Below, one piece after another: positions 47,301 to 60,589 of a stretch of 64,000 nt of DNA. The notes below the pieces were generated by a model. That model made no database searches. It was given only the letters and a program-made list of their open reading frames with translations, and was not told the DNA's origin. Every line of letters starts with the position of its first letter. Position 1 is the stretch's first letter. The DNA is taken from NCBI GenBank assembly GCA_027922465.2, contig BQMF02000012.1, positions 62,001-126,000 of the forward strand, read 5' to 3'. The stretch is from Turritopsis dohrnii (lineage: Eukaryota; Cnidaria; Hydrozoa; Anthoathecata; Oceaniidae). A program made the position numbers and the translations under genes.

Positions 47301-50228
47301 GGTTCTTGGGGTTTTTTTCCCCACCGCCTGTGGTGTGTTAGCAGGTGTCAACATGAGCGGGGACCTAAAAGAACCTGGTCAGAACATCCCTGAAGGATCT
47401 GTGGCTGCTCTTGGTTTATGGTAAGACATTTTACTCTTGTCTTGTTGGAAGATTTGTTCCTGTTTCTGATGAACTGTTTTCTTCTCCAGTGGTGGCATAT
47501 ACACAGTTATTGTGCTTTTTCTTGGATCCACCTGCTCAAGAGAAGCTTTGAAGACTGACCACATGATCATGGAGAAGGTACACATCTCTCTTCTGTTTTG
47601 TTATTTTTGCGATTATTTTCCCAGGAGAGCTTTTTCAGCACCTTGAAGTACTGCTATCCTGCGAAGGAAGTCTTACAGCTTTTTAAAGCCCCCATTTGGG
47701 CAATGACGTCGTGTAAAGCTAGCATCTAGCGTCCTAACATTAGCCTGTATAAGTAAGTGATACACGAAGTACTACAATTTGTGGTACGAAGGCTGTAATG
47801 ACAGGAACCGCTCAGCTAGGCAACCATCCTAGACATCCATCACTCTCTTGAAGAGTGATTCATACTTTTAAAGTCGCTGTCATGACTCGGTTGGGGATTG
47901 AACCTACCACAAGGCTATCAGTCGTTCAGCTAAGAACGTTGATGATTTTGTAGGTGTCATTGGTTGGTGGTTTATTTTTATTTGGACTGTACGTAGCCTC
48001 CTTATCATCGTCACTCGGTGGTTTGGCTGGTCCTCCAAGAGTTCTGCAAAGTATCGCTGCGGACGATGTTCTTCCGGTCTTGAAACCATTTGCTAAAGTG
48101 GTGAGTACCTCAAGTTATCGATTAATTATCCTTCACCTTGCTTAAGTTTAATCTTCATTATTTCCTGATTACAGCATGGTCCGACTGAAGAACCACGCAA
48201 CGCGACCTTAATCGTGGCGTTAATCGCATTTTCTTTCATTTTTGTTGGCAACTTAAACGCCCTCGCGCCCATCGTTACCATGCCGTTTTTGATGACGTAT
48301 ACAGCCATTAATTATGCTTACTTTGCAATGGCTATGAGTTTCGATATTAAACAAAAGAACTTGAAAGATGAAAACGAGGCTGATGAAAAGGAAACTTCTG
48401 TTGCTAATGGTTACGGCTCAATTCAGAATGAAGAAAGCAACTTGAAGAATGATGTCAACGAGAACCACTCGTCGTCGTCATATGACATTTTTGAAAATGA
48501 CGTCGCATCACGTGACGAATCGAATCAGCCAGCAGACGAGAAGAACCCGAAAGTGGTGATCCATCCTACTTGTAAGCAGTTTTGCTGATGTCAGCTTTTC
48601 TTGGGTTGGTTTCTTGGGTTGGTTTATTGTTCAGTTTTGTTATTGTTGTTGTTTTTAGTGGCGCATCAAGATTCCACCACCATGCACATCAAATGGATCG
48701 AAGAAAAGCATTCGAATGAGTTGTACGCCAAACTGTGTAACCGATGGATCTCTCTCACTGCAGTATGTTTTCTTTTGTCATCTTATCTCTCTCGCTGCCG
48801 TATGTTTTCTTTTGTCATCTTATCTCTCTCACTGCAGTATGTTTTCTTTTGTCATCTTATCTCTCCCGCTGCTGTACCTTATCGGACAAAACTTAGTCGG
48901 ACAAAAGTGACTAAATTTTTTGGAAGTGACTAAAATTTTGTCCGACTAATAATTTTGTCCGACTAAAATTTTGTCCGACTAATTATTATGTCCGACTAAA
49001 TATTTGGTCCAAATCATTTTTTTCAGAATTCTTCTTCTTATCAGTTTAATTACAAAATTTTAAATATTTATAATTTCTTTATGATTTTTCTTTTTGCTCA
49101 CCAACGAATACAATATTTTTACATGACTTAGTCATAAATAAACAATTTCAAAAGTGGTAAAGTGTTTTGATAAATGATATTAACGCTCGTTTTCTTTATG
49201 TTTATTGTTTATTCTTTACGCTCTAAAGGGAGTCTCGACCCTTTCGTAAACAAATTGGACGTTTTTAATAGCCTCACTTATTCAAGGAAAGAATCCACAG
49301 GAAAAGAGAAAAGCACCGGTAATAACAGAAACTTCCGATGAAAGTGATACCGAGGTAGTTCAAAAGAAAATTAAAAAGACAGCCATAATAGAAGAAGCGT
49401 CTGAAGCCAATGTAGGAACCAAAATAGATTTCTATATTGATCAGGAATATGACATTGAAATTGAAAAATAAAATTACACTACAACCCTTTTAATTACGAT
49501 TTTTTTCCGACGGCAAAATTGTGGTATGATGATTTTGTTGGACATTTGTTTTTCACGTCGGCAAAACTGTTTTTATTAAATATGTCTTTCCCCTCATTTT
49601 CCTATACATATCTAGAACTTAGAGTAATCGGTGCACTCCCGCACGCTTTTCGATAATCCTTATCGAAAAATTGAGTAAGTTATGAAATTTTAGAAAAGGA
49701 CCAAAATTTTAGTCGGACAATATTATTAGTCGGACAAAAGTGACTAAAATATTTGGAGGTGACTAAAATTTTGTCCGACTAATATTTTCGTCCGACTAAA
49801 ATTTTGTCCGACTAAGTTTTGTCCGATAAGGTATGTTCTTTTGTCATCTTATCTTTCTCGCTGCCGTATGTTCTTTTGTCATCTTATCTCTCTCGCTGCC
49901 GTATGTGTTTTTTTGTCATCTTATCTCTCTCGCTGCCGTATGTGTTTTTTTGTCATCTTATCTCTCCCGCTGCTGTATGTTTTCTTTTGTCATCTTTTTA
50001 TTTGTTTTTAAGATGTTGATATATATTTCGTGCTTTGTTTAGACCATCACATGTTTGGTTTTATCTTTCTGTATCAGCTGGGTGTACTCACTAGCGAACA
50101 TCTGTGTCACACTTCTCATCTATATCTTCATCTGCCATACCAGACCTGGCCTCACTCCTGGTGTGTCCAGTGATTTCAATTTTGGACACTGGTTGTATAA
50201 TGTAGTATCCCGCAAGAATGTTCAGTAG
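43654..50228 (+). CDS. SLC12A8: SLC12A8-like cation-chloride cotransporter family protein
   Basis: Eleven exons: 43654-43845, 46284-46368, 46472-46539, 46617-46808, 46885-47116, 47219-47420, 47490-47577, 47954-48100, 48175-48571, 48659-48762 and 50043-50228. They sum to 1,893 bp and stay in frame to give 630 residues. Features: [40 protein letters not shown] (TM1), [74 protein letters not shown] and [16 protein letters not shown] long acidic cytoplasmic insert follows, then [20 protein letters not shown] and two final membrane segments ending [13 protein letters not shown]. The order matches SLC12A8 (APC superfamily), a multi-pass membrane transporter; substrate is debated in mammals and unknown here. 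The 5' region before TM1 is longer than in the human protein. The intron after 48762 carries repeated donor sites and a transposon. Confidence 0.92.
44286..44475 (-). mobile_element. Poly(A)-tailed retroposon in SLC12A8 intron 1
   Basis: A 26-base T run at 44286-44311 is followed by about 160 bp which, on the minus strand, contains a GAGTGGGGC word twice and ends at the A tail. It is probably a short retroposon (SINE-like); no Pol III boxes were identified. Confidence 0.4.
47612..47925 (-). mobile_element. tRNA-derived SINE (family A, copy 2) in SLC12A8 intron 7
   Basis: Homologous to 661-976: same AAAGCCCCCATTTGGGC body and the GGCTGTAATGACAGGAACCG stretch. Its head has lost about 30 bp between the A and B boxes and it has an insertion in the body. 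It ends only about 28 bp before the acceptor of exon 47954. Confidence 0.8.
48746..50000 (+). repeat. 37-bp minisatellite spanning the exon 10 splice donor
   Basis: The unit GTATGTTTTCTTTTGTCATC plus TTATCTCTCTCGCTGCC covers the end of exon 10 and its donor. GTATGT-type donors recur at 48763, 48800, 48837, 48874 (split), 49866, 49901, 49938 and 49975. Units are 35-37 bp, so use of different donors would change the reading frame. A pogo-like element separates the fourth unit into two halves. Confidence 0.88.
48877..49831. mobile_element. pogo-like element inside the SLC12A8 donor minisatellite
   Basis: A 30-bp perfect inverted repeat begins CCTTATCGGACAAAACTTAG at 48877 and is inverted at 49831, with TA duplicated at 48875-48876 and 49832-49833. 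Subterminal copies of AGTCGGACAAAA recur. A 63-codon open stretch (49280-49471) ending [13 protein letters not shown] resembles the acidic C-terminal tail of a transposase. The catalytic domain is gone. Confidence 0.88.
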
Positions 50229-50892
50229 GTCATTGTGTTTTATCTATTCAGCCAATTACAACCGTTCATTTTCACTTAACCAATCAGATTGAACATTTAG
50301 AAATAAAAATGGCGAACACATCATCGTCCAGCCAAATCATGTTCCGTTTGGTATTTCCATGTACCAGGTCACACAAGACAACACCGATTACGAACATCGA
50401 GATAGAAAACATCTGGCATCAATGAATAATAAATCGGTACCGTACAATTAGCTTCGTACGATACTTTTAATAGCATTTTTTTACGACTAATTTTTTTCCC
50501 TGATCATCAAAAGAGCAAACAACAAACATTGCTCAAACTGTTGACCGCCATTCATTCACAACCTTAGAGGTGTCATTTTATTATTTTGTTCACGTTTTAA
50601 TGGAAAGTTGGCCATATATACTAAAATGTGAGTATGCATCAAGCTGGTTGTTTGTTATGATATAGTTCACTGAAGGTCCAGCATGAGACCTGCATCAAGA
50701 AGAGGTTGCTTAGAGGTTAAATTGGGGCGGTTGCATTAGAATCGTGGGCGTTAAAGATATAATGAATATATACCTAGTTTTTCGAATTTGTCATTTTTAA
50801 TTGCGTGATGATGTCAGGGTGGGTTTTTAGGACGGAAGATTTAACCCCCCGGTACATGTAGGCCGGTGGTTTTAGTCATACTCAAATTTACT
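50229..50892. other. SLC12A8 3' flank
   Basis: An AATAAA at 50302-50307 lies 74 bp after the stop codon and may be the polyadenylation signal. No further gene was seen. Confidence 0.45.
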
Positions 50893-51295
50893 TGTCATCA
50901 CTCGAGATGACATGTTGTCGTCTAGGTGACGTCATCACTCGAGATGACATGTTGTCGTCTAGGTGACGTCATCACTCGAGATGACATGTTGTCGTCTAGG
51001 TGACGTCATCACTCGAGATGATATGTTGTCGTCTGGGTGACGTCATCACTCGAGATGACATGTTGTCGTCTATGTGACGTCATTACTCGAGAGGACATGT
51101 TGTCGTCTAGGTGACGTCATTACTCGAGATGACATGTTGTCTAGGTGACGTCATCACTCGAGATGACATGTTGTCTAGGTGACGTCATCACTCGAGATGA
51201 CATGTTGTCGTTTAGGTGACGTCATCACCTGACATGTTGACATGTTGTCGTTTAGGTGACGTCATCACTGGAGATGACATGTTGTCGTCTAGGTG
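50893..51295. repeat. 37-bp minisatellite with ten CRE palindromes
   Basis: Tandem units of about 37 bp with CACTCGAGATGACATGTTGT and CGTCTAGGTGACGTCAT. Ten TGACGTCA words (perfect CREB/ATF consensus) occur, with some units shortened by deletion of CGT or neighbouring bases. It lies 0.7 kb past SLC12A8 and 1.6 kb past the end of the EGF gene on the other strand. Confidence 0.9.
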
Positions 51296-52890
51296 TTGGT
51301 ATAGATTCACACTTCTATAAATTTATTCGATTATATATTTATGTTAAATTATTTAAATATGTGTGCAAAAGAATATTTATTTTTAGAGCGGGGGTTATAT
51401 TTATTTCTATAAGATTGAAGGCACATTTATGCAGACTCATGAAAAATGTATCTGAAACTTTGCTGAGTCAGCACAATGAAGTTTTTTATTTTACACTATG
51501 CATTTACTTTTTCAAAACGTTCTAGTTGTATGTATATTATATTGGTGTCAGAATTACACGGAACTATAATGGTGAAGAACGACGAATATCTCTTTATATT
51601 TTCCACCCATCAAGAAAGCCGTCATTGAAAGAGTGTTTGTTTCGTGTCGAGATTTCAACGAATGTTTGAATTACCCATAAATGAATAACCCGAATCTCAT
51701 TTCCTATACAGTTGTAACACCTCGTAACAGCCAAGTTCTTATGAAGAAAAAATGCCTTGACGGAGATTTTCATTCACATGCACGTAAAATTTGTTGCAAT
51801 AAAAACTACAGTGGACTCTCGATTATAACGAACCTCCAGGGGGAATTGAAAAAAGTTCGTTATATCGAAAGGTGTGAAAAAATCGGAAAATTTTGCCTAA
51901 ACCGCTTAAATCTAGTAACCCTTTGGAACAAATGCTTTAAATTTGTATTTTTAGCTAGGACCCCGTTCAAAAGTAAAACGATAACGAGTTCGAATAAACA
52001 CGAAACATTCGGTGATCTTCTTCTTGTTTGCTACACCCACGTCGAAACAGTATTTTTCTTTCTGTCACATTCCTCGGCAATGCTCTTGTTTGTACTTTTG
52101 CCCTCCACAATTTTCTGCAGGGCTTTATACTTATCTGTTCAATCTCCACTATGCAAAAATTGTTTTTGTAGTATTTATTAATTTGATTGAGTTCGTTATA
52201 TCGAGAGTTCGCTATATCGGGGGTTCGTTATAAAGGATTTAAAAGAGTTTCATAAGTCAAAATCCAAGCGGAATGGACTTCGGTTCGTTATACAGTGGAA
52301 CCTCTAATAGCGACCACTTTGGGAAATCCAGCTTAGTGGCCGTTGCATTAGAGGTGACCGGTGACCGATGTATGAAGGTTTCATATATAAATATACTGTT
52401 TTTATCAAAAAAGGCTGGTCGGGAGAGGTGGGACGGGCATAAAGAATGATTCATAATCAAAATAAACACAAGTAAATACATCTTATCAGCACGATCTTCA
52501 TATCGAGTTTTCCTTGTTACTTATAAGCTTACGAGAATATCCACTAAATATATTTAACTAGAAAAACCCTAACGTTTTCACCTTCTGCAAATTGTTGTAA
52601 GATGATATATTGCCAGCTTGTAAACTTACTATTATTTACACAAAATATACCTATCTATCTAATTTTTCTAACATTTGAAAGTAAAAAAGAAGATTATTTT
52701 CTTTAATTTATTTTCTTTCTCTTATCTTCGTTTTTATGCTATGCGTGGTAGTTCGATACAATACTTTTATTTATAGCAGCAGTTTAAGCGATCATCCTGT
52801 ATATAGATGTACATATAAAGCAGACATAAATAAATAACTAAATGTTCTTTCGGCTCTTTGGTGCCGACGTTACATCGGTGTTGGTTTGCA
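51296..52890. other. Intergenic region with pogo-type ends
   Basis: 51809 starts a pogo/Tigger-like end (CAGTGGACTCTCGATTATAA) with repeated TTCGTTATA words up to about 52292. A second, unpaired end starts at 52293 (CAGTGGAACCTCTAATAGCG). The right part (to 52890) is the probable 3' UTR of the minus-strand EGF gene, with TTTATT words (AATAAA on the minus strand) near 52767. No gene was seen. Confidence 0.55.
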
Positions 52891-55800
52891 TCAAAGTTGA
52901 TCGAGATGTTCTAATATATCCTCTTTTTGTTTCTTCTTGATCTTCAATTGTTTAATTTCATTTCGAAGGATTTTCGCTTTGTAAAGTTTTTCTTCATTCT
53001 TAAGTCTTTCATATTCTTCTTCTTTTAGACGTTCCAAAATTTCTACACCATTTTTCTTTCCAAATGGCACATGGTTAAGCAAGACATGTCTCGTTTCAGT
53101 ATTTTTGTTTTTAAGATACTGTCGATATCTTTTGGGCATGCTCAGCTGGAAGTTCGTGGTTCGATCTACATGATGACCACTTGCTTGATTTTGAACAGTC
53201 AACTCTTTTGTCACGTAGCGAAGCGCATTATAATCTAATGTTGAGCCCTTTTTCTTCTTTTCTTTATTTCCAAGTAATTGCTTTTGTGAAATTGTTTTTT
53301 CCCTTTCCCTGTCACTGTTATATAACGTCTTAGAGTTGTCTCGATTATCTACACGTTTACCTGTGGTAGTAATAGTTTCTGTTCTTGCTTGGTTGTTGTT
53401 GTTGTTGTGCTTGGAGTACCTCTTCAAGTTGACTCCATTATTTTTGAGGGGGTATGTCGTCCCATCTCCAAGATGATACTTACTGAGACCATGAACTAAC
53501 GCTCCATCTTTGGTTTCCACTTGAGGTTTAGAGAAGTTTTCAATATCGTCGTGAAGGACTGGTCGATGTTTTGCCTCTGAGATGGAGTGTTTCAGAACAC
53601 CGGTAACCTGTTCTACACGATTGTTATCAGGCGCCATTTTTATTTTAACTGTGAGCGCCGAAGGTTGCATGATGGAGAAGTGTTGCTTGTTCATTTCTTT
53701 CTCGGATTTCATTTGATGTTCCGATAAAAGCTTTTCCATTTCTTCTTGTGAATATATTCGAAAATCGTTTTGTTTCGTGAATTTTTTCATAATACCACTG
53801 ATCTCCTTCAACCCGTCGAAGCCTTGTTTCACATGCACAACTAACGGAACATGTGCAGCCAGCTTAGTTCTTCCCACAGCCGCTTGCTTTCCATGTTTTG
53901 TCTTGACAAACGCTTTCTTTTTCGTCAAGAGAGAATCTAACACTTTATTCAACTTGGCATTTTTATGCATTCGAAGGTAGGACGATAAAATTCGAACTTT
54001 AGCAGCAAAATATTTATCCTGCTTCTTCTTTTTTTTCTTCTTCTTCATTTTCTTTAACTTTTTAACTTCTTCTAGTTTGGATGTTATTCCGTCTGATATA
54101 GCCTCTTTATCTTCAGGTGATGATACTGAAATCAAGCCGGCACCGATCCCATTCATAAGCTTCTTTTCGTTCGGCTCCTCTGCAGTTAAAATATTTTCGG
54201 CGGCGTTATCACCGTTCTCGTCGGTCTCATCGACGTCAGATCCTTGTTGAGTTGCTGACATGTCAGTAGATGACGTGTCATTGAGTTGGGTCTCTGCTGA
54301 ATCGTGAGGGAGATCTTCAGGAGAGTTGTAAACCTCTACCACGTCTGTGCTGCTTGGCTCGTTACTAGGTTTTTCTGCTTCAGTTTTTTGGGACACATTC
54401 GACACATTTTCCCTGCCATGCGAAATGAAGTCTTTCGAACTCTTCATCTTTTCTTTCAAAACTTTTTCTAATTCCGTGAGCTTGACCATAGCTGTGTCGT
54501 CAGCACTTTTTATGGCACTGTCACCAGAGAATTCATTATCAAACAAAGTTTGTTGTGAATGAATGGCAGGATGAACATGAAACTCTACGCCGCTTATATT
54601 ACCATTTACAGAGATGTTTTGGTTCATACTTGGAAAAGATGCTTCCTTGTAGTTCGCATGGCTTTTGTTACTTGATGAATTGATTCCGTCAGTCGTAACA
54701 TCCGCCATGATTGTTTTATTCCTGATGTCTGATTGGTTGGAAAACGTACTAATCGATTGGTTAGATAAAGATGTATTGTTTGAAATTGAACCATTGAGTG
54801 ATCCATAAGGCAACGCGAGAGATACATTTTTCTGTAGTTGTGAAACTTTTTGAGTTTCGTTTACGACGTTGGTATTGACGTCATGTTTTGAATTTTGTGT
54901 CAAATTTTTCGTCGAGTTATGTGAAAAATCTGGAGAGCTGGTGGAACTTATGTTTTTTGTCTGAGGGTTTGATGTGTCAGTTTTTAGGAGGGTTTTGGTC
55001 TCATTTGCTGGCATGCTTTTCGTTTTATTTACATTCGTAATATTCATCTTCACTGAATCTTTCAAAAGAAATGCCATCGATTGATTACGCAATGCTTCCA
55101 AGTAACGATCACTGTCTGGAGCTGTCGGTGTCGGGTTAGAAAGCACTGACTGAGGTGGCTCTGTGGAAGTTCTGCTGTGATAAAATGTCGCCGTCACTGT
55201 CGGATGATGGTAGAGTTTCGGTGTACTGGCAAGTTGTGGTGACGTCACAAAATCTGTGATTGCTGAAATACAGATCAACACGTTAAAGACGCATCATTAC
55301 ATCATCATCATTACATCATCATCATTACATCATCATCATTACATCATCATCATTACATCATCATCATTAGACCGAGATTTTTCTGAAAGACTTAAATTCT
55401 CTTACGTTGACATATTCCGGATATCATCCGATGACCCGGTATGCACACACACCGGTTGTCGAGGCAGGTTTCAAACTGCAAGCATTGTCTCGGACATGGT
55501 TCTAAATAAAGCATAAAAATACAAATCAACCTTGCAAAGTTAAACTTCTTTTAGATTGATCTCAAGGAAGATAAAAGTTTGTTTACTTTTCAGACACTCG
55601 TACCCATTCCCAATATAACCTTTCCGACAAATGCATTTTCCTTGCCGACACTTAGCGTTTTCATCGCAGTCCCGACATCGATCAACTACAAGAAAAAGTT
55701 TTCAGTTTTTATAAAACACATTTTCAGTTGTGTATGATCAATGACAAACTAGTAATTATGCAGAAGAAGCAACGATCCTTCGACTAATCCAAAACTTATT

Positions 55801-58800
55801 TTTTGTGGTCACAGCAGCCTTCCATGATGGTTTTTTATATAAACCATCACAAAAACAACCAACAAAAACAACCAACAAAAACAACCAACAACAGCATAAA
55901 TGTCACTTTCACTTTCCCTGAATCACTTGTTGTATGCACATTGACAACCATCACTTCGCCGAATCACCATGGAAACACACTGACAAATCGAACGCCGCAT
56001 TCTAAACTTGAACCGGGCAACTTGTACTGCTATTCAGATAAAACCGTTGTTGTTAGCCAAAGGACTTGTTTTGTTTTGATTTCTTGAAATACGAAAGTGA
56101 GAATTTGTAAAAGCCTCCTGAAAAAACCTTCAAGCATTACAACAGAGATTGAATTTCTGTATCCATGGTGATCGTACAACATTTATTTAGGTGCTTTACT
56201 TCACCTCGAATTAATATAGTCAGGATATCAAAATACTAGGTGACCATGAAGTGACTGTAAGCATGTCAAAATAATGCGTGCGATTAATACTTTCAATAAT
56301 ATAGTTGAATATTTTTTTACAGAACAGTTCACAAACAGCATCAATGTGTGAAGGCACTTCGTCATAATAAACGTAAAATGTCATAAATAAATGACATATA
56401 TGTTGTTTTTCCTAAATTTTTGTACTACATCACTTTTTTAATTCACTATTTTATATTCTTGGAATCCATATGACATATTGTTTTGCATTCCACGTAAGCA
56501 TTCCTTTCACACAGCTCAGAATTTTCTTGCCACCCATCATTACCACTCATCATTACCAATCATCATTATCACTCATCATTACCACTCATCATTATCACTC
56601 ATCATTATCACTCATCGTTACCACTCATCATTACCACTCATCATTACCACTCATCCTTACCACTCATCCTTACCACTCATCATTATCACTCATCATCATT
56701 ATCACTCATCATTATCACAAATAAAACATCCTTGACATGACGAAACTTTGTCTAGCCTCTGTTCAGATCTACCTTGATTGGTCAAAGTTCAATGTCAAAC
56801 TGTGGATATAAAAATAGATGGAGAAGAAAGAGATGAAAAGGAAAAGGATGGTTACACTATATATTTCGCCTTAAAAATGAAATTTATATAAAGCAGACAA
56901 AATGTTCACATCACAAGCAAGAAAAAATAATGTCTGTTTCTTAATTTCAGTTTCACAGAAGTAAACCTAAAACTAAACTGACATTTCGGAGGCTGAATTA
57001 CTTTTCGCTGCTACTGCTATAATCACGTATAGACTAGAATATTTAACAGAAACAGCGTGTTGTGACGTCACAAATCTTTTCAAGCTTCACCACAGAGTAT
57101 CACAGAAACATTGTCTTGAAGAACTTTTATATTTTTTTGGAAAATTTCTTTTTGCAAATATTCATATAAAACAATCTTTAAATCTCAACAAATTTTGAGA
57201 AATTTTTACGAAACTTTGTTGTTTTTACGCTTTTGTAAAAATGGTTTTTGTCTATTTCTTGTTTTGTATTTCATGATGGCAGTGAGAACAGCTCCAACAT
57301 CAACATCAAGAAATGTCTCACAACCACTATTATCACTATTGTCACATGTACGAACATAATCACGTGATATCTTAACGCATCAGCTCACTGCTTATATTTA
57401 TTTGTGACCATACATGGAGGGCTGACACATTCGAAAGATTCTCATTTTAAATAAATATCGGAATTGTCGAAAGAAAGTTTTTTCAGAGGTTCTCGAATAG
57501 ACCTAAATTTCAAAGACTGACTTGTACAATGTGGTCCAGTGAATCTGGATTTACAAATGCAATCATAGCCACCATTTTGGTGAGGTATGCACGTGGCTCC
57601 ATTTTGACAGGGACTTGGTGCACATGCAAGCACTGCAGTGTCTTCTAAAAATAAAAACATTCCTACTTCTTCATGTCGTGATGTGACGTCACAATTAAAC
57701 ATCTCATTGTTGCTAAAGGTCATTTTCGTTTGCATGTATGTATATAATAGTCCGGTGGCGAAATGGGGTATTTTGCTTGCACCCATACAATTATGGGTTT
57801 TTGTTTTATTTTCTCATTATATGGTCCCGACATGGAAACCTGATAAACTATACCTCTAATCGATAGTACTCTTCTAGACGCATCTGATAAAGGTGTTTTT
57901 TTTTTCACTCAAAGTTTTCTCATAAATGCTGACGTCAGCATGAAATATTGCATTTTTAAAGACGTCTCGTCCAATTCTGGGGACTAAGTCGACTAAATTA
58001 GACAAATGACCCCATTTTGGAGATCTACTCTTCAAGCCCTGATGGTACAACAATCAGATTTAGCTTAATGAGAACTTCGAAAATCGACTTTCTAAGGGCA
58101 ATGACCCTACCCGATTCAAAACCCTATAAAAATCCTATAAAAAATTTTCCCCACCTTTGCCGGTTTGCCAAAAAACGGCTTCAAAGTCCCAAGGGACCAT
58201 ATAATGAGAAAATAAAATAAAAACCCATATATACTAATTGTATGGGTGACCAAAGACCGCCACCGGACTAAAATGCATTCACTGCATGGCCTGCATATCG
58301 AAAGGTTTAAGTATAGCCGTGATGACACAAAGAGATTTACCTTTCTGACAAAATGGTGTGTTGTAGCCAGCAGGGCATTTGCAACCTACGAATTTTCCGT
58401 TTAACTCCAAACATTTTCCGTCATTCAAACAAGGATTCGTGTAACAGGCTGTAAAAACATCAATATCTCATCAGAGCGCATGCTCAGTCAGCCTTCAAAG
58501 ATACTTACTTAGACGATAGCTACCATGTTTGATTGTCGTGTTCGATTACGTCATGATTGCATCATTTTCACGCCTTACAAAGCTTACTATTTAATGTTTA
58601 GTAAAACTGGATATAGCTAAGTTGCTGCTTTTAAAGCGAGACATTTATCCCAGTAAGTTGAATGACCAAGGTTCAACCAACGACAATACAATTTCGTTAC
58701 CGTGTCTTTTGCCACAGTTTCTCCCAAAAGTTCCTTTTGGACACACACAGCGGTATGAGGAAGTTTCTTCTTTATTATTGACGATATTTTCAATACATTG

Positions 58801-60555
58801 TCCGCCATTTTCACACGGATTGTTCTTGCAGCTATTGGCAACGGTGAAAGTCGATTCTAAAATACATAATGACCTTTATATAATTGTTGAGAACTTCCGG
58901 CAACAGCTATTTTACTTGAAAACAATGCTACAACGAAGAACGCATATCTTTAATGCTTACTTTTCGAACATTTTCCTGTTTCGTCATCCAGTTCATATTC
59001 GGCAGGACAGACACACACTCCTGCTTGGTTACAATAGGAAGATGGAATTCCTTCTTCCACACTTTTCGCACACGAACAATCTGAAACATGAATAAGAATG
59101 AATTTACTCGTGTGAAGGGAAGTTTTTCGGAGTTTTTCCAAACAATAGAAACCTTGACAACGAACACCAGCCCATCTTCCCAAGCAACTACAAGTGAACG
59201 TGTTGTTTCCAGTCGACAAGCACTGACCGCCATGTTTGCATAAGTTATTTTCTTTACACGCATCCAACACTGGAAGGAATTTAATCCTGATTACAACATA
59301 CAAAACAATGAGCACAACGGTGGAGGGAGGCGACCAGCACTTCTTCTTACCGTCACAATATTGACCTCTGTATTGTTTGCGGCATTCGCACCTGATGGAA
59401 TCCTTCCTTGCATAACACTCGCCAAACGGACCACATGGATTCGGTTCGCATGGATCGCTTGCTAAGATGCAAAACATTAGTCGAAAGTCGAGTGGAAAAA
59501 CATTAGTCGAATGTCGAGTGGAATTAGTCTACTGAACTTCAACTAATATAAGACATCATACCTTCGCAATGTGGCGGCAAAAACGATAATTTACATCTGC
59601 AAACAAAGCCACCATTTTTCTTTTCTATACACACGCCATCATTTTTACAAGGATTTGGATGACAAGAATGTACAGTGGTGCTGTTCTGTTGCTCTTCATT
59701 CTCTGTTGAAATATTCAAGTTTATGGTAATTTTATGCTGCAGTAAATTATGTTTTTTTCTAAATATCTGGCAATAGATGCAAGAAAACCCTTCAATTAAT
59801 TTCGACTTTCCTGGAAAAATGCGTCGTCTAAATTTTCAAAAATCTGCTGACAACTGCATAAAATAAAATTGTTCATGAATTGGATGAAGAGCACTGTCTT
59901 CAAAATCGGTTGCCATGGTTTCCATAGAAGCATAGTGGAATGATTTTGAAATTGTTCAGATAAGGATGAATGGATTAGTTGAATGGACTACCCCTTCCCC
60001 CTGATCTCAATGTTGTATGAAGTGCTGCTAGGCCCCCGACTACTTTTCTTCACCCCAGAAACATTCTGTTATCTTTCAACATAAGCAATATTGAATTTGG
60101 GGGCAAGGGGGGACCTGGCTTATCAACTTGCAGGGACATTTTCCCTTTTAAAATCAATATTTTAAGTTTTCCCAATATATTTTGTGGAGGGTTGTAGATA
60201 ATTCGATTAAATAAATGATTTATTTGATCTTGCTATGATTTAAAATTTTAAATATTTAACAATAATAAACTCATCCACTCAACATGAGTGTCGTCCTTTC
60301 TAAGTCTATATACAAAATCACTTCGTATTTCAATATCATTTCGTATATAAAATATTGCTAATCCGTGTGCAGATTCACTTTTCGTTATCCGCCATCTTTA
60401 ATTGACAATTTTGTTTTGATCACGCAGCGTATTATTGATTATGTAATCGTAAAAAACGTGAGCAGTTAATTGTTTTCATCAAAACAACATGAATTAAGTT
60501 CTTTACATTTATGTCCGATGTGGTCACATTTACCTGTCAAAAACGAAAGACTGTA

Positions 60556-60589
<34 letters not shown>

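Noticed and set aside
48601..50042. Open frames 48601-48933 and 49819-50042 as genes
   Set aside because: They are translations of the donor minisatellite ([14 protein letters not shown] repeats) and the intron.
50893..51295. CRISPR-like array (37-bp repeats)
   Set aside because: Units are directly adjacent with no unique spacers, and the surrounding DNA is animal.
56470..56735. Two overlapping histidine-rich frames
   Set aside because: Translation of the 13-bp minisatellite in an intron of the EGF gene.
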